Of a stretch of 5,633 nt of DNA, positions 1-5,633 are shown in pieces (the stretch's first letter is position 1; each line of letters starts with the position of its first letter). This DNA comes from Sphaerochaeta sp. (GTDB lineage Bacteria > Spirochaetota > Spirochaetia > Sphaerochaetales > Sphaerochaetaceae). The stretch covers positions 1 to 5,633 of the forward strand of contig JALOBD010000138.1 of assembly GCA_023228445.1 (NCBI GenBank), written 5' to 3'. The notes under the pieces are model-generated. The model saw only the letters and a list, made by a program, of their open reading frames with translations. It was not told the origin of the DNA and ran no database searches. The position numbers and the translations under genes were made by a program.

Positions 1-441
1 CTGTACCACGAGAAGAGTGCCCTGGCCTCCATCCTGATGTTCTCCATCTGGAAGGGGCTGGGGTACAACGTCGTCCTCTTCTTGGCCGGCCTGCAAAACA
101 TCCCCCCCTCCTACATCGAGGCCGCCCAGGTCGATGGGGCGAAGGGGCACCAGATCCTCTTCAAGATCAGGTTGCCGCTGCTGCGCCCCATCATCTCCTT
201 CGTTCTCATGATCGGGATCATCAACACCTTCAAGGTCTTTGCCGAGGTCAACGTGATGACCCCAAAGGGAGGACCACTCTACTCCACCGCCTTGATGGTC
301 AACTACATCTACGACACCGCCTTCACCAGCGGGAAGATGGGACGGGCGTGCAGTGCATCGATCATCCTCTTCATCATCATCTTCATCCTGACCCTCATCC
401 AGACACAGCTGGATGCGCGCAAGTCCATCACCATGGAGTAA
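1..441 (+). CDS. ABC transporter inner-membrane permease, MalF/UgpA type (5' truncated)
   Basis: This is the C-terminal 146 residues of a binding-protein-dependent sugar ABC permease. The reading frame is open from base 1, so the gene starts upstream and an ATG at 37 is internal. The cytoplasmic EAA loop that contacts the ATPase is almost canonical: EAAQVDGAKG followed by the IRLP end (visible residues 40-59). Hydrophobic segments lie at about residues 8-30, 63-83 and 114-134. The stretch NTFKVFAEV and the late MGRACSAS helix start match the family pattern for the MalF-like half of the permease. It should pair with the permease that begins four bases after its stop, forming the membrane channel for the solute-binding protein encoded further on. 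The family is secure; the substrate is unknown. Confidence 0.93.
   Translation: MYHEKSALASILMFSIWKGLGYNVVLFLAGLQNIPPSYIEAAQVDGAKGHQILFKIRLPLLRPIISFVLMIGIINTFKVFAEVNVMTPKGGPLYSTALMVNYIYDTAFTSGKMGRACSASIILFIIIFILTLIQTQLDARKSITME
435..438 (+). promoter_or_regulatory. Ribosome binding site of second permease (decides the start)
   Basis: GGAG lies seven bases before ATG 446 and inside the last codons of the first permease. This spacing favours 446 over the longer reading from 413 and implies translational coupling of the two permeases. Confidence 0.65.
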
Positions 442-445
442 CGAT

Positions 446-1273
446 ATGGCAAGAACACTCAAAAAGATAAACATTCCCGTCTTCCTCATCCTCCTCGCCG
501 GCTCGGTGGTGATGGTCTTCCCGTTCGTCTGGATGATCCTCTCCGCCTTCAAGACCGTACCCGACGTCTACACCTACCCCCCGAGGTGGTTGCCCAGCAG
601 CTGGAAGCTCACCAACTACCAGAAGGTCTTCCAGATGATCCCCTTCGCACGGTACTACTTCAACAGCATCTTCACCTCCTCAGCCCAGACGGCGATCCAG
701 CTCGCCCTCTCGGTCACCGCAGCCTATGCGCTGGTGGTGCTGCACTTCCCCGGCAGGAGGTTCCTCTACACGGTAATCAGGAGCACGATGTTCGTCCCGA
801 CCGTCGTGACGCTCATCCCCCTCTACCTGCTCGTCAGCAAGGCACGGATGATCGATACGTATGCCGGAATCATCCTGCCACAGGTCTTCGCCGCCTTCAC
901 CATCTTCCTCCTCGTCTCCTTCTTCTCGTCAATCCCGCCGATCCTCTTCGATTCAGCCAAGCTTGACGGGTGCGGATACTACCGGATCCTCAGCGAGGTG
1001 GTGATCCCCAACGCAAAGTCCCCGATCAGCACAGCGATGCTCTTCTCCTTCCTTGGCCACTGGAAGAGTTACACGTGGCCCCTGATCGTCACCAACAAAG
1101 CCAAGTACCGTACCCTGCCCATCGGAATGAAGTACCTGGTGCAGGAGTCATCGTCGGAGTATCAGATCATGATGGCCGCCTCGGTGATGGCCATCCTCCC
1201 CGTCCTGATCGTCTATCTGTTCTTTGAGAAGCAACTGGTGAAGTCCATCACACTCACCGGTTTGAAAGCATAA
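446..1273 (+). CDS. ABC transporter inner-membrane permease, MalG/UgpE type
   Basis: This 275-residue protein has the usual length of a MalG-type permease, with about six membrane segments (near residues 12-34, 76-100, 107-131, 140-162, 193-213 and 240-260). The EAA loop is present at about residues 169-192 but divergent (DSAKLDGCG for the usual EAAxxDGA, ending in VIPNAKSP). The C-terminal tail VKSITLTGLKA is typical of the family. I chose ATG 446 because GGAG at 435-438 sits seven bases upstream and the start falls four bases after the previous stop. An in-frame ATG at 413 would overlap the first permease by 29 bases and lacks a comparable ribosome site. It is expected to form a heterodimer with the upstream permease. 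The coupling ATPase is not in the window. Confidence 0.94.
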   Translation: MARTLKKINIPVFLILLAGSVVMVFPFVWMILSAFKTVPDVYTYPPRWLPSSWKLTNYQKVFQMIPFARYYFNSIFTSSAQTAIQLALSVTAAYALVVLHFPGRRFLYTVIRSTMFVPTVVTLIPLYLLVSKARMIDTYAGIILPQVFAAFTIFLLVSFFSSIPPILFDSAKLDGCGYYRILSEVVIPNAKSPISTAMLFSFLGHWKSYTWPLIVTNKAKYRTLPIGMKYLVQESSSEYQIMMAASVMAILPVLIVYLFFEKQLVKSITLTGLKA

Positions 1274-1283
1274 AAACAAAAGA

Positions 1284-1289
1284 GAGGTG
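1284..1289 (+). promoter_or_regulatory. Ribosome binding site of solute-binding protein
   Basis: GAGGTG, part of a longer AGAGAGGTG stretch, ends four bases before ATG 1294. It lies in the A-rich 20-base gap after the second permease and is stronger than the sites of the other genes here. That would fit a binding protein made in excess over its permeases (inference). Confidence 0.6.
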
Positions 1290-1293
1290 TACA

Positions 1294-2562
1294 ATGAAAA
1301 AGACAACAGCAATCATGCTACTGCTCACCCTGGGCATCTCATTGGTCTTTGCCACAGGAGCCAAGGAGGTGACCGCCAGGCCGGAGGTAGTGAAACTACA
1401 GGTATGGTATGCCATCAGCGGAGCGTCGGGGGAGCAGTTCCTCGCGCTGGCAAAGGCCTTCGATGCATCCAGGCCGGATATCGAGCTCGAATTGACCTAT
1501 TCGGGCAGTTACGCTGACACAGCGACCAAGGTGAGTGCCGCCCTGCTCTCTGGCGATGAGCCCGATGCCGCGATCATGGCTGCCGGGCAGCTCTATACCG
1601 GAGGGCGTGGCGACTTCTCGATGGAGGATTTGGTCAAGGACGCCGACTTCAATGTCAACGACATCTTCAAGGGCATGCTGGAGTACGGCATGTTCGAAGG
1701 ACGGGTCGCCGCGGTCCCCTACGGGATCTCCAGCCAAGTGCTCTACTACAACAAGGATATCACCGATGCGGCCGGTCTGGACCTCGAGAAGAGTCCTCCG
1801 ACCACCTGGGCACAGTTCTTCACCGTCGCCAAGACCGCGATGGAGCGGGGCAACGTTCAGAGGAGCCCCGACTTCTTCGGCTTTGATACCTCCGATGGGG
1901 TATGGCTCTTCAAATCCATGCTCGGACAGAACGGGAACGAGGTGGTCCGCAAGGTCGGCGACCGGGTACGGCCGGTCTTCCAAGAGACCAGTGGTGTCGA
2001 GGTCGGCACGTTCTGGAAGTCGCTGGTCGATGCGAATGTGATGCCCGCTGGGCAGCACAACAACGCCGAGAAGAAGTTCCTCGCCGGCAACCTCGCCTTC
2101 ATCGCCGCCTCATCCAACCGGGTCGCCCGCTGGAAGGACAACACCAACTTCGCCCTCGGCGCCATCGTGATGCCAGGGTTCAAGAACCGCTCCATTGCCC
2201 TGGGGGGCAATGTCGGGGTGATCCTCACCAGTGACCAATACAAGCGCGATGCATCGTGGCAGTTGCTCAAGTATCTGCTGGAGGAGGAGAACCACACTGA
2301 GTTCGCCCTCTCAACCGGATACCTGCCGGTGCGCAAGTCGGCACAGACGGGCGCGGTGGTGAGGGAGGCATTGGCATCCAATCCGCTCTACAAGGTGGCC
2401 TTCGACCAGTTGGAGAACGCGTGGGCGTACTATCACTTCCAAGAGATGGGAACGATGGACGCGTTCTTCTGGTATGCGCTTGACGAGATCGAGAAGGGGG
2501 TGAGCAGTGTTGAAGTAGCCCTTGCCAAGGCAGCTGCCTCCCTTGAAAAGGAGATCGAGTGA
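1294..2562 (+). CDS. ABC transporter solute-binding protein, family 1 (UgpB/MalE-like)
   Basis: This 422-residue periplasmic binding protein should deliver the substrate to the two permeases encoded just upstream. It begins with a signal peptide: two lysines, a hydrophobic core (about residues 5-19) and a likely signal peptidase I site after VFA at residue 20. There is no cysteine for lipid attachment. Family-1 features follow: LQVWYA at 35-40 starts the first lobe, VPYGISSQVLYYNKD at 141-155 is the characteristic hinge-region motif, KKFLAGNLAFI at 260-270 is the 'G.aAm' segment, and TGYLPVRKSA at 341-350 is a late family signature also found in UgpB. The start is supported by GAGGTG at 1284-1289, and the gap from the second permease is 20 bases. 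A glycerol-3-phosphate label would be overcalling; the neighbouring enzymes suggest a sugar or glycoside ligand (inference). Confidence 0.93.
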   Translation: MKKTTAIMLLLTLGISLVFATGAKEVTARPEVVKLQVWYAISGASGEQFLALAKAFDASRPDIELELTYSGSYADTATKVSAALLSGDEPDAAIMAAGQLYTGGRGDFSMEDLVKDADFNVNDIFKGMLEYGMFEGRVAAVPYGISSQVLYYNKDITDAAGLDLEKSPPTTWAQFFTVAKTAMERGNVQRSPDFFGFDTSDGVWLFKSMLGQNGNEVVRKVGDRVRPVFQETSGVEVGTFWKSLVDANVMPAGQHNNAEKKFLAGNLAFIAASSNRVARWKDNTNFALGAIVMPGFKNRSIALGGNVGVILTSDQYKRDASWQLLKYLLEEENHTEFALSTGYLPVRKSAQTGAVVREALASNPLYKVAFDQLENAWAYYHFQEMGTMDAFFWYALDEIEKGVSSVEVALAKAAASLEKEIE

Positions 2563-2574
2563 GCAGTCCGTACG

Positions 2575-2599
2575 GTGTGGGGGGGATATCCCCCCACAC
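2575..2599 (+). promoter_or_regulatory. Intercistronic RNA hairpin after the binding-protein gene
   Basis: The arms GTGTGGGGGG (2575-2584) and CCCCCCACAC (2590-2599) are perfectly complementary over 10 bp around a GATAT loop, in the 68-base gap between the binding-protein and isomerase genes. The sequence after it is GATTTGAAAAC, so there is no run of T and it is not a standard intrinsic terminator. Known parallels are stem-loops after binding-protein genes that block 3' exonucleases and keep that part of the message abundant, or partial terminators that lower downstream expression. Which applies here is inferred. A related imperfect pairing with one bulged G is possible because the G run has seven bases. 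Confidence 0.7.
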
Positions 2600-2616
2600 G
2601 ATTTGAAAACAATCTT

Positions 2617-2623
2617 GGGAGGG
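2617..2623 (+). promoter_or_regulatory. Ribosome binding site of the TIM-barrel isomerase
   Basis: GGGAGGG sits seven bases before ATG 2631 and supports that start. The nearer ATG at 2624 is out of frame with this gene. The site lies 17 bases after the hairpin, so the hairpin should not block ribosome entry. Confidence 0.6.
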
Positions 2624-2630
2624 ATGAGGG

Positions 2631-3413
2631 ATGAACCGATATGCATTTTCCACCGGAGCGTTGTATCCACTGCCGTCCGAGCAGGCGCTGCGCCTGATCG
2701 GGGAGGCGGGATTCGCCCACGCCGAGTTGATGCCCCAGTGTTTTTGGGACACCAGCGAGGAGGCGACGCTCAGCTTTGAGAAGACGAAGGTGCATGTCTC
2801 CTCCATCCACTACCCGTTGGCGATGTTCTCCATGCTCTACTCGGCCCATCCGGTGATGAGCGAGGAGGGCAGGGCCTTGTCCCGGGATATCGTGAAGATG
2901 GCAAGCCGGTTGGGCACCGAGTTTCTGGTCATCCACCCCACCAATGTGTATGAGGGGGAGATGGCTACCCACATCGAGCCAACGATCATGGAGAACGTGC
3001 GATACCTCGGCAGCCTGTGTGCCAAGGCGTCGATCACGCTGGCGATGGAGAACTACCCGGTGGGGGTGGGCCAATACCCCCAGACCCTAGAACGCTACGT
3101 GCAAGAGTGGCAGATGGAGGTGATGAAGGTCATGGTTGACACCACCGAAGTGATGGAAGGTGGTGAGGACCCCCTCGCCTTCATCACAGCATTGAGCACC
3201 GCACCCTGCCATCTCCACCTCAGTGACTTCAAGGAGAAACGGAAGCACCTGCCCATCGGTATGGGGGAGATTCGCTGGAGCGACCTCTTCGCCCTGCTCC
3301 AAGAGAAAGGGTATACCGGCTACTACACGCTGGAGCCGTCATATCGCCACTACCTGAGCGACATCCCCGCAAAGCTACGCCGGGATTTTGCCCTCCTCTC
3401 GAGCCTGGTATGA
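2631..3413 (+). CDS. Sugar phosphate isomerase/epimerase family protein (AP endonuclease 2-type TIM barrel)
   Basis: This 260-residue protein has the usual length and layout of the xylose-isomerase-like TIM-barrel superfamily, which carries out metal-dependent isomerisation or epimerisation of sugars and related polyols. Seen in order: STGALYPLP at the first strand, the repeat LIGEAGFAHAELM (22-34), SSIHYPL (57-63), FLVIHPTNVY (98-107), LAMEN (138-142), MVDTTEV (168-174), HLHLSDF (194-200), PIGMGEIRW (208-216) and YTLEPS (232-237). Likely metal ligands are E140, D170, H196 and E235; their spacing resembles that of D-tagatose 3-epimerase. The position three after the metal aspartate is E173, where ketose 3-epimerases have histidine, so a plain ketose 3-epimerase label is doubtful. 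It is cytoplasmic. Its stop overlaps the next start. The fold is secure; the exact reaction is unknown. Confidence 0.87.
   Translation: MNRYAFSTGALYPLPSEQALRLIGEAGFAHAELMPQCFWDTSEEATLSFEKTKVHVSSIHYPLAMFSMLYSAHPVMSEEGRALSRDIVKMASRLGTEFLVIHPTNVYEGEMATHIEPTIMENVRYLGSLCAKASITLAMENYPVGVGQYPQTLERYVQEWQMEVMKVMVDTTEVMEGGEDPLAFITALSTAPCHLHLSDFKEKRKHLPIGMGEIRWSDLFALLQEKGYTGYYTLEPSYRHYLSDIPAKLRRDFALLSSLV
3410..3413 (+). other. ATGA stop/start overlap (isomerase to hydrolase)
   Basis: The isomerase stop TGA (3411-3413) shares bases with the hydrolase start ATG (3410-3412). No good Shine-Dalgarno sequence precedes it, which suggests termination-reinitiation and a fixed ratio of the two proteins. Confidence 0.8.
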
Positions 3414-4402
3414 TCACCGAACGCCAGATCATCGCCATCTTGGAGGGGTTTGCCGTCGGGGATGCGATGGGCATGCCCACCGAGTTCATGACCCGATGCC
3501 AGATCGCCGAGGAGATCGGGACGATCGATGCCTTGGTGGAGAGCAGACTATCAGCACACCACAGCGACTTGGCCAAAGGCTCGGTCACCGATGATACTGA
3601 GCAGACGCTCTGCCTGCTCTCCCACTATCTGAAAGCAGGGGTGACCATCGACTCCACCGTCGAGGGGTTGCTCGCCTGGATCGATGAGTCCGATGCCATT
3701 GCAAAGCGCTATATCGGTCCCAGTTCACTGAAGGCGTTGAGAGCCATCAAGGAGGGTGGCGATCCATCGATGAGCGGGAGGGACGGGACCACCTGCGGCG
3801 GCTTGATGCGTTCTCTGGCGCCGACACTCTACGCACTGGCCCACGCAATGGAGTGGGCTGAGATGCTCGACTTGGTGGTTATCTGCCTGATGCCCACCCA
3901 CTACACCAGCCAGGCGCTGGAGGCAGCCTGCGCCTACAGCAGTGCCATCGCCCGGGCGGTGGGCGGGGGTACGGTCACCGATATCATCGAGGCAGCCCGA
4001 GACGGTGGTCGCTACGGTCTCTTGAAGGCCCCATACATCGCCTGCTCGGCCTCGAGCCTCGCACGCCTCGACTTCCTCACCGAATATCTGAAGACACAAC
4101 CGGGTGAGGAGGAGCTGCTCGACCTGCTCTACGCTGTCCTGGGCACCGGCTTGGAGTCAGCCGACGTCTTTGCAGCCCTCTTCGCTCTCTTCCTCTTCGC
4201 CCCCGGCGATACCTTCCGGTCCATCTGCCTCGCCGCCCAAGTGGGTGGGGACACCGACACCATCGCCGCGTTGGTGGGCGGCTTGAACCGGGCGTATCGC
4301 ATCGACTCCCCCATCCCCCCCTCGATTGTGGACGAGGTGTACCGCGTCAACAATCTCCGCCTCCAGCCGCTTGCCCGCTCGTTGGTAGAGCATGCGCGAT
4401 GA
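3410..4402 (+). CDS. ADP-ribosylglycohydrolase (DraG/ARH) family protein
   Basis: The family hydrolyses the bond between ADP-ribose (or a related ribosyl group) and its acceptor, using a two-metal centre in an all-helical fold. The 330 residues fit the family length. The N-terminal signature GFAVGDAMGMPTEF (13-26) includes E25, equivalent by position to the catalytic or metal-gating glutamate. SVTDDTEQT (58-66) gives metal ligands T60, D61 and D62. GGDTDTIAALVGG (279-291) gives D281, D283 and T284. GPSSLKALRAI (103-113), GGLMRSLAP (130-138) and THYT (163-166) are further family positions. The GNG-like segment before MR reads GTTCGG, with cysteine where asparagine is common. The start ATG overlaps the isomerase stop (ATGA) and has no strong ribosome site of its own, so translation is probably coupled. 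In this operon a glycoside or ribosyl metabolite is a more natural substrate than modified protein (inference). Confidence 0.9.
   Translation: MITERQIIAILEGFAVGDAMGMPTEFMTRCQIAEEIGTIDALVESRLSAHHSDLAKGSVTDDTEQTLCLLSHYLKAGVTIDSTVEGLLAWIDESDAIAKRYIGPSSLKALRAIKEGGDPSMSGRDGTTCGGLMRSLAPTLYALAHAMEWAEMLDLVVICLMPTHYTSQALEAACAYSSAIARAVGGGTVTDIIEAARDGGRYGLLKAPYIACSASSLARLDFLTEYLKTQPGEEELLDLLYAVLGTGLESADVFAALFALFLFAPGDTFRSICLAAQVGGDTDTIAALVGGLNRAYRIDSPIPPSIVDEVYRVNNLRLQPLARSLVEHAR
4399..4402 (+). other. ATGA stop/start overlap (hydrolase to MFS transporter)
   Basis: The hydrolase stop TGA (4400-4402) overlaps the MFS start ATG (4399-4401). Only a weak GTAGAG precedes it, so the transporter is probably translated by coupling to the hydrolase. 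Confidence 0.8.
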
Positions 4403-5633
4403 AGGGCTACCTCTCCACACTGCAACCGAATGCCCGCATCTGCCTCTCCTTCTTTCCGCTGTGGGCCATCCCGTATACCTTCTACCTCTTCTACCTCAGC
4501 CTCTACCTCAAGGAGTCGGGGGTCACCGACATCCAGATCGGCAATATCATGGTGGCCGCCAATGCAGCAGCGTTGGTCAGCTCCGTCATCGCCGCCCCGG
4601 TGGTGGACCGTCTTGGTCGAAAGTGGGCGACACTGCTCTTCGACTTGGTCAGCTCCGCCCTCCCCGCCCTGCTCTTTCTCCTATGGCCCCGCTATGCGGT
4701 GGCTCTCCTTGCCATGGCGCTCACCGGTTTGAACCGGATCATGAGCATCGGCTACTACTTGTTGATGATCGAGGATGCGCCAGAGGAAAACAGTGTCGTC
4801 GCCATGAACCTCTTCAATATCATCCAGGTCGCCGCTGGATTGCTCACCCCCCTTGCCGGCATCCTCATCCTGCACCGGGGCATCATCGACGGTGAGCGCA
4901 TCTTCCTGCTCATCGCTGCGATCAGCATGACCGGCCAAGCCATCGCCCGCCACACCCTCCTCAAGGAGACCCCCACCGGCCACTCTATTCAACAGAGGAT
5001 GCGGGGCCAACGGCTCCTCGCCCGCCCCTCACGCTATCTTCTCGTCTACCGCACCCTCTGCTCATCGCTTGAAGGCAACCGGGCAACACAGAGCGCCATG
5101 GCCATCAACGCCCTGATCTACGTCTACTTCTCGCTCGGCACCACGGCAAGCCTCCTCTTCACCCCCTTCTTCATCGATTTTTCCCGCCTCTCACCCTCCC
5201 AGGTATCGGTGGTCGGTGGCGTCTACTCGCTGGGTACCCTCACCGCGATGGTGGTGGTAAACCCACACTTGAAGCGGGCAAACCTCCATGCCTTCGCCAT
5301 CGCCGCCGCCCTCCTCTCGCTCTTGGGCTTTGCGCTGTTGCTGCTCCTTCCAGCGGGACAACTCCTCTTCCCCCTCATCAGTGTGAGCCTCATCTCCCTC
5401 TCCTACGGGGTGCTGAAGACCTGTGCTGATGCGCTGCTTGCCGTAGAGAGCAGCGGGGAGGCCAGAAGTGCCATCTACGCTGCCAGCAGCTTGGTCTCAT
5501 CGATTCTGGGAATTCTCTTCATCAAGGTCACCAGCATGCTCTATGCCCGCCATGCCGGCACGTTGATCATCATGTGTGCCTTGCTCTTAAGTGCGGTCCT
5601 CACCCTCGCTGCCGCCGCTCATGGAGGAAGAAA
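4399..5633 (+). CDS. Major facilitator superfamily transporter (3' end beyond window)
   Basis: An open frame of 411 codons starts at an ATG overlapping the preceding stop (ATGA) and runs off the right edge without a stop. The protein has about 12 hydrophobic segments in two halves (near 15-36, 46-66, 76-96, 98-120, 134-158, 166-186, then 234-256, 268-288, 297-316, 320-342, 358-378 and 386-406), joined by a basic central loop (about 187-215). The MFS motif A between helices 2 and 3 is seen as DRLGRKWATLL (70-80). All 12 segments are present, so only a few C-terminal residues should be missing. MFS proteins are secondary transporters of sugars, drugs and many metabolites; substrate and direction cannot be read here. 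Coupling to the hydrolase suggests it moves a substrate or product of that enzyme (inference). Confidence 0.88.
   Translation, partial: MKGYLSTLQPNARICLSFFPLWAIPYTFYLFYLSLYLKESGVTDIQIGNIMVAANAAALVSSVIAAPVVDRLGRKWATLLFDLVSSALPALLFLLWPRYAVALLAMALTGLNRIMSIGYYLLMIEDAPEENSVVAMNLFNIIQVAAGLLTPLAGILILHRGIIDGERIFLLIAAISMTGQAIARHTLLKETPTGHSIQQRMRGQRLLARPSRYLLVYRTLCSSLEGNRATQSAMAINALIYVYFSLGTTASLLFTPFFIDFSRLSPSQVSVVGGVYSLGTLTAMVVVNPHLKRANLHAFAIAAALLSLLGFALLLLLPAGQLLFPLISVSLISLSYGVLKTCADALLAVESSGEARSAIYAASSLVSSILGILFIKVTSMLYARHAGTLIIMCALLLSAVLTLAAAAHGGR

Noticed and set aside
413..445. Longer N-terminus for the second permease from ATG 413
   Set aside because: It would overlap the first permease by 29 bases, lacks a Shine-Dalgarno sequence and adds a non-family leader. 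ATG 446 has GGAG at the right distance.
1253..1266. 14-base string CTCACCGGTTTGAA repeated at 4720-4733
   Set aside because: Both copies are in coding sequence (LTGL in each protein), with no flanking similarity, so a chance match driven by codon preference is most likely.
1396..2058. Antisense open frame of 220 codons inside the binding-protein gene
   Set aside because: It lies opposite a well-recognised family-1 binding protein, has a composition typical of a reverse-strand shadow in GC-rich DNA, and shows no recognisable domain.
2575..2604. Hairpin as a full intrinsic terminator ending an operon
   Set aside because: No run of T follows the stem, and the next gene starts 31 bases later on the same strand without a visible promoter.
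2603..2640. Possible promoter with TTGAAA at 2603-2608 before the isomerase
   Set aside because: No acceptable -10 box occurs 16-18 bases downstream; that region is the G-rich ribosome site.
2433..3074. Antisense open frame of 213 codons spanning the intercistronic hairpin
   Set aside because: It covers parts of two sound + strand genes and the hairpin, has no family signature, and is rich in H, R, G and P as expected of a shadow frame.
4724..4737. Palindrome CCGGTT-TG-AACCGG resembling an operator
   Set aside because: It is inside the MFS coding sequence, encoding part of a normal membrane helix region, far from any promoter. A match of this size can arise by chance in GC-rich DNA.
4399..5633. 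Strong pyrimidine richness of the + strand in the MFS and permease genes, as a possible sign of transfer
   Set aside because: It is explained by CTC, ATC, TTC and GTC codons for hydrophobic residues in membrane proteins; the soluble-protein genes between use the same preferred codons.

Overview
The window is gene-dense, all on the + strand and clearly GC-rich by eye. It reads as the middle and 3' part of one carbohydrate-type uptake and catabolism operon. The substrate-binding protein has a KK-start signal peptide ending in LVFATGAKE with no lipobox cysteine. That leader resembles those of Sphaerochaeta-like spirochaetes, so a member of the Spirochaetota is the best guess. This is an impression from memory, not a computed assignment.

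Layout: the 3' end of a MalF/UgpA-type ABC permease (1-441), a MalG/UgpE-type permease (446-1273), and a family-1 extracellular solute-binding protein (1294-2562). A 68-base intercistronic gap follows, holding a perfect 10-bp GC-rich hairpin (2575-2599). Then come an AP-endonuclease-2-type TIM-barrel sugar isomerase/epimerase (2631-3413), an ADP-ribosylglycohydrolase (DraG/ARH) family enzyme (3410-4402), and a 12-helix MFS transporter that runs off the right edge (4399-5633). No gap exceeds 68 bases. The last three genes are joined by two ATGA stop/start overlaps. No promoter or U-tract terminator is visible, so the operon begins upstream and may continue downstream. No ABC ATPase is in the window; it may lie upstream or be a shared MsmX/MalK-type subunit encoded elsewhere.

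Working model (inference): the ABC system imports a sugar-containing compound, perhaps a glycoside or ribosyl derivative. The DraG-like enzyme hydrolyses an N- or O-glycosidic bond, the TIM-barrel enzyme isomerises or epimerises the released sugar, and the MFS protein exports or imports a related compound such as the freed aglycone. No piece is a new family. The combination, with a DraG-like hydrolase as a tightly coupled core of a sugar operon, is the most interesting aspect. The substrate cannot be read from the sequence.
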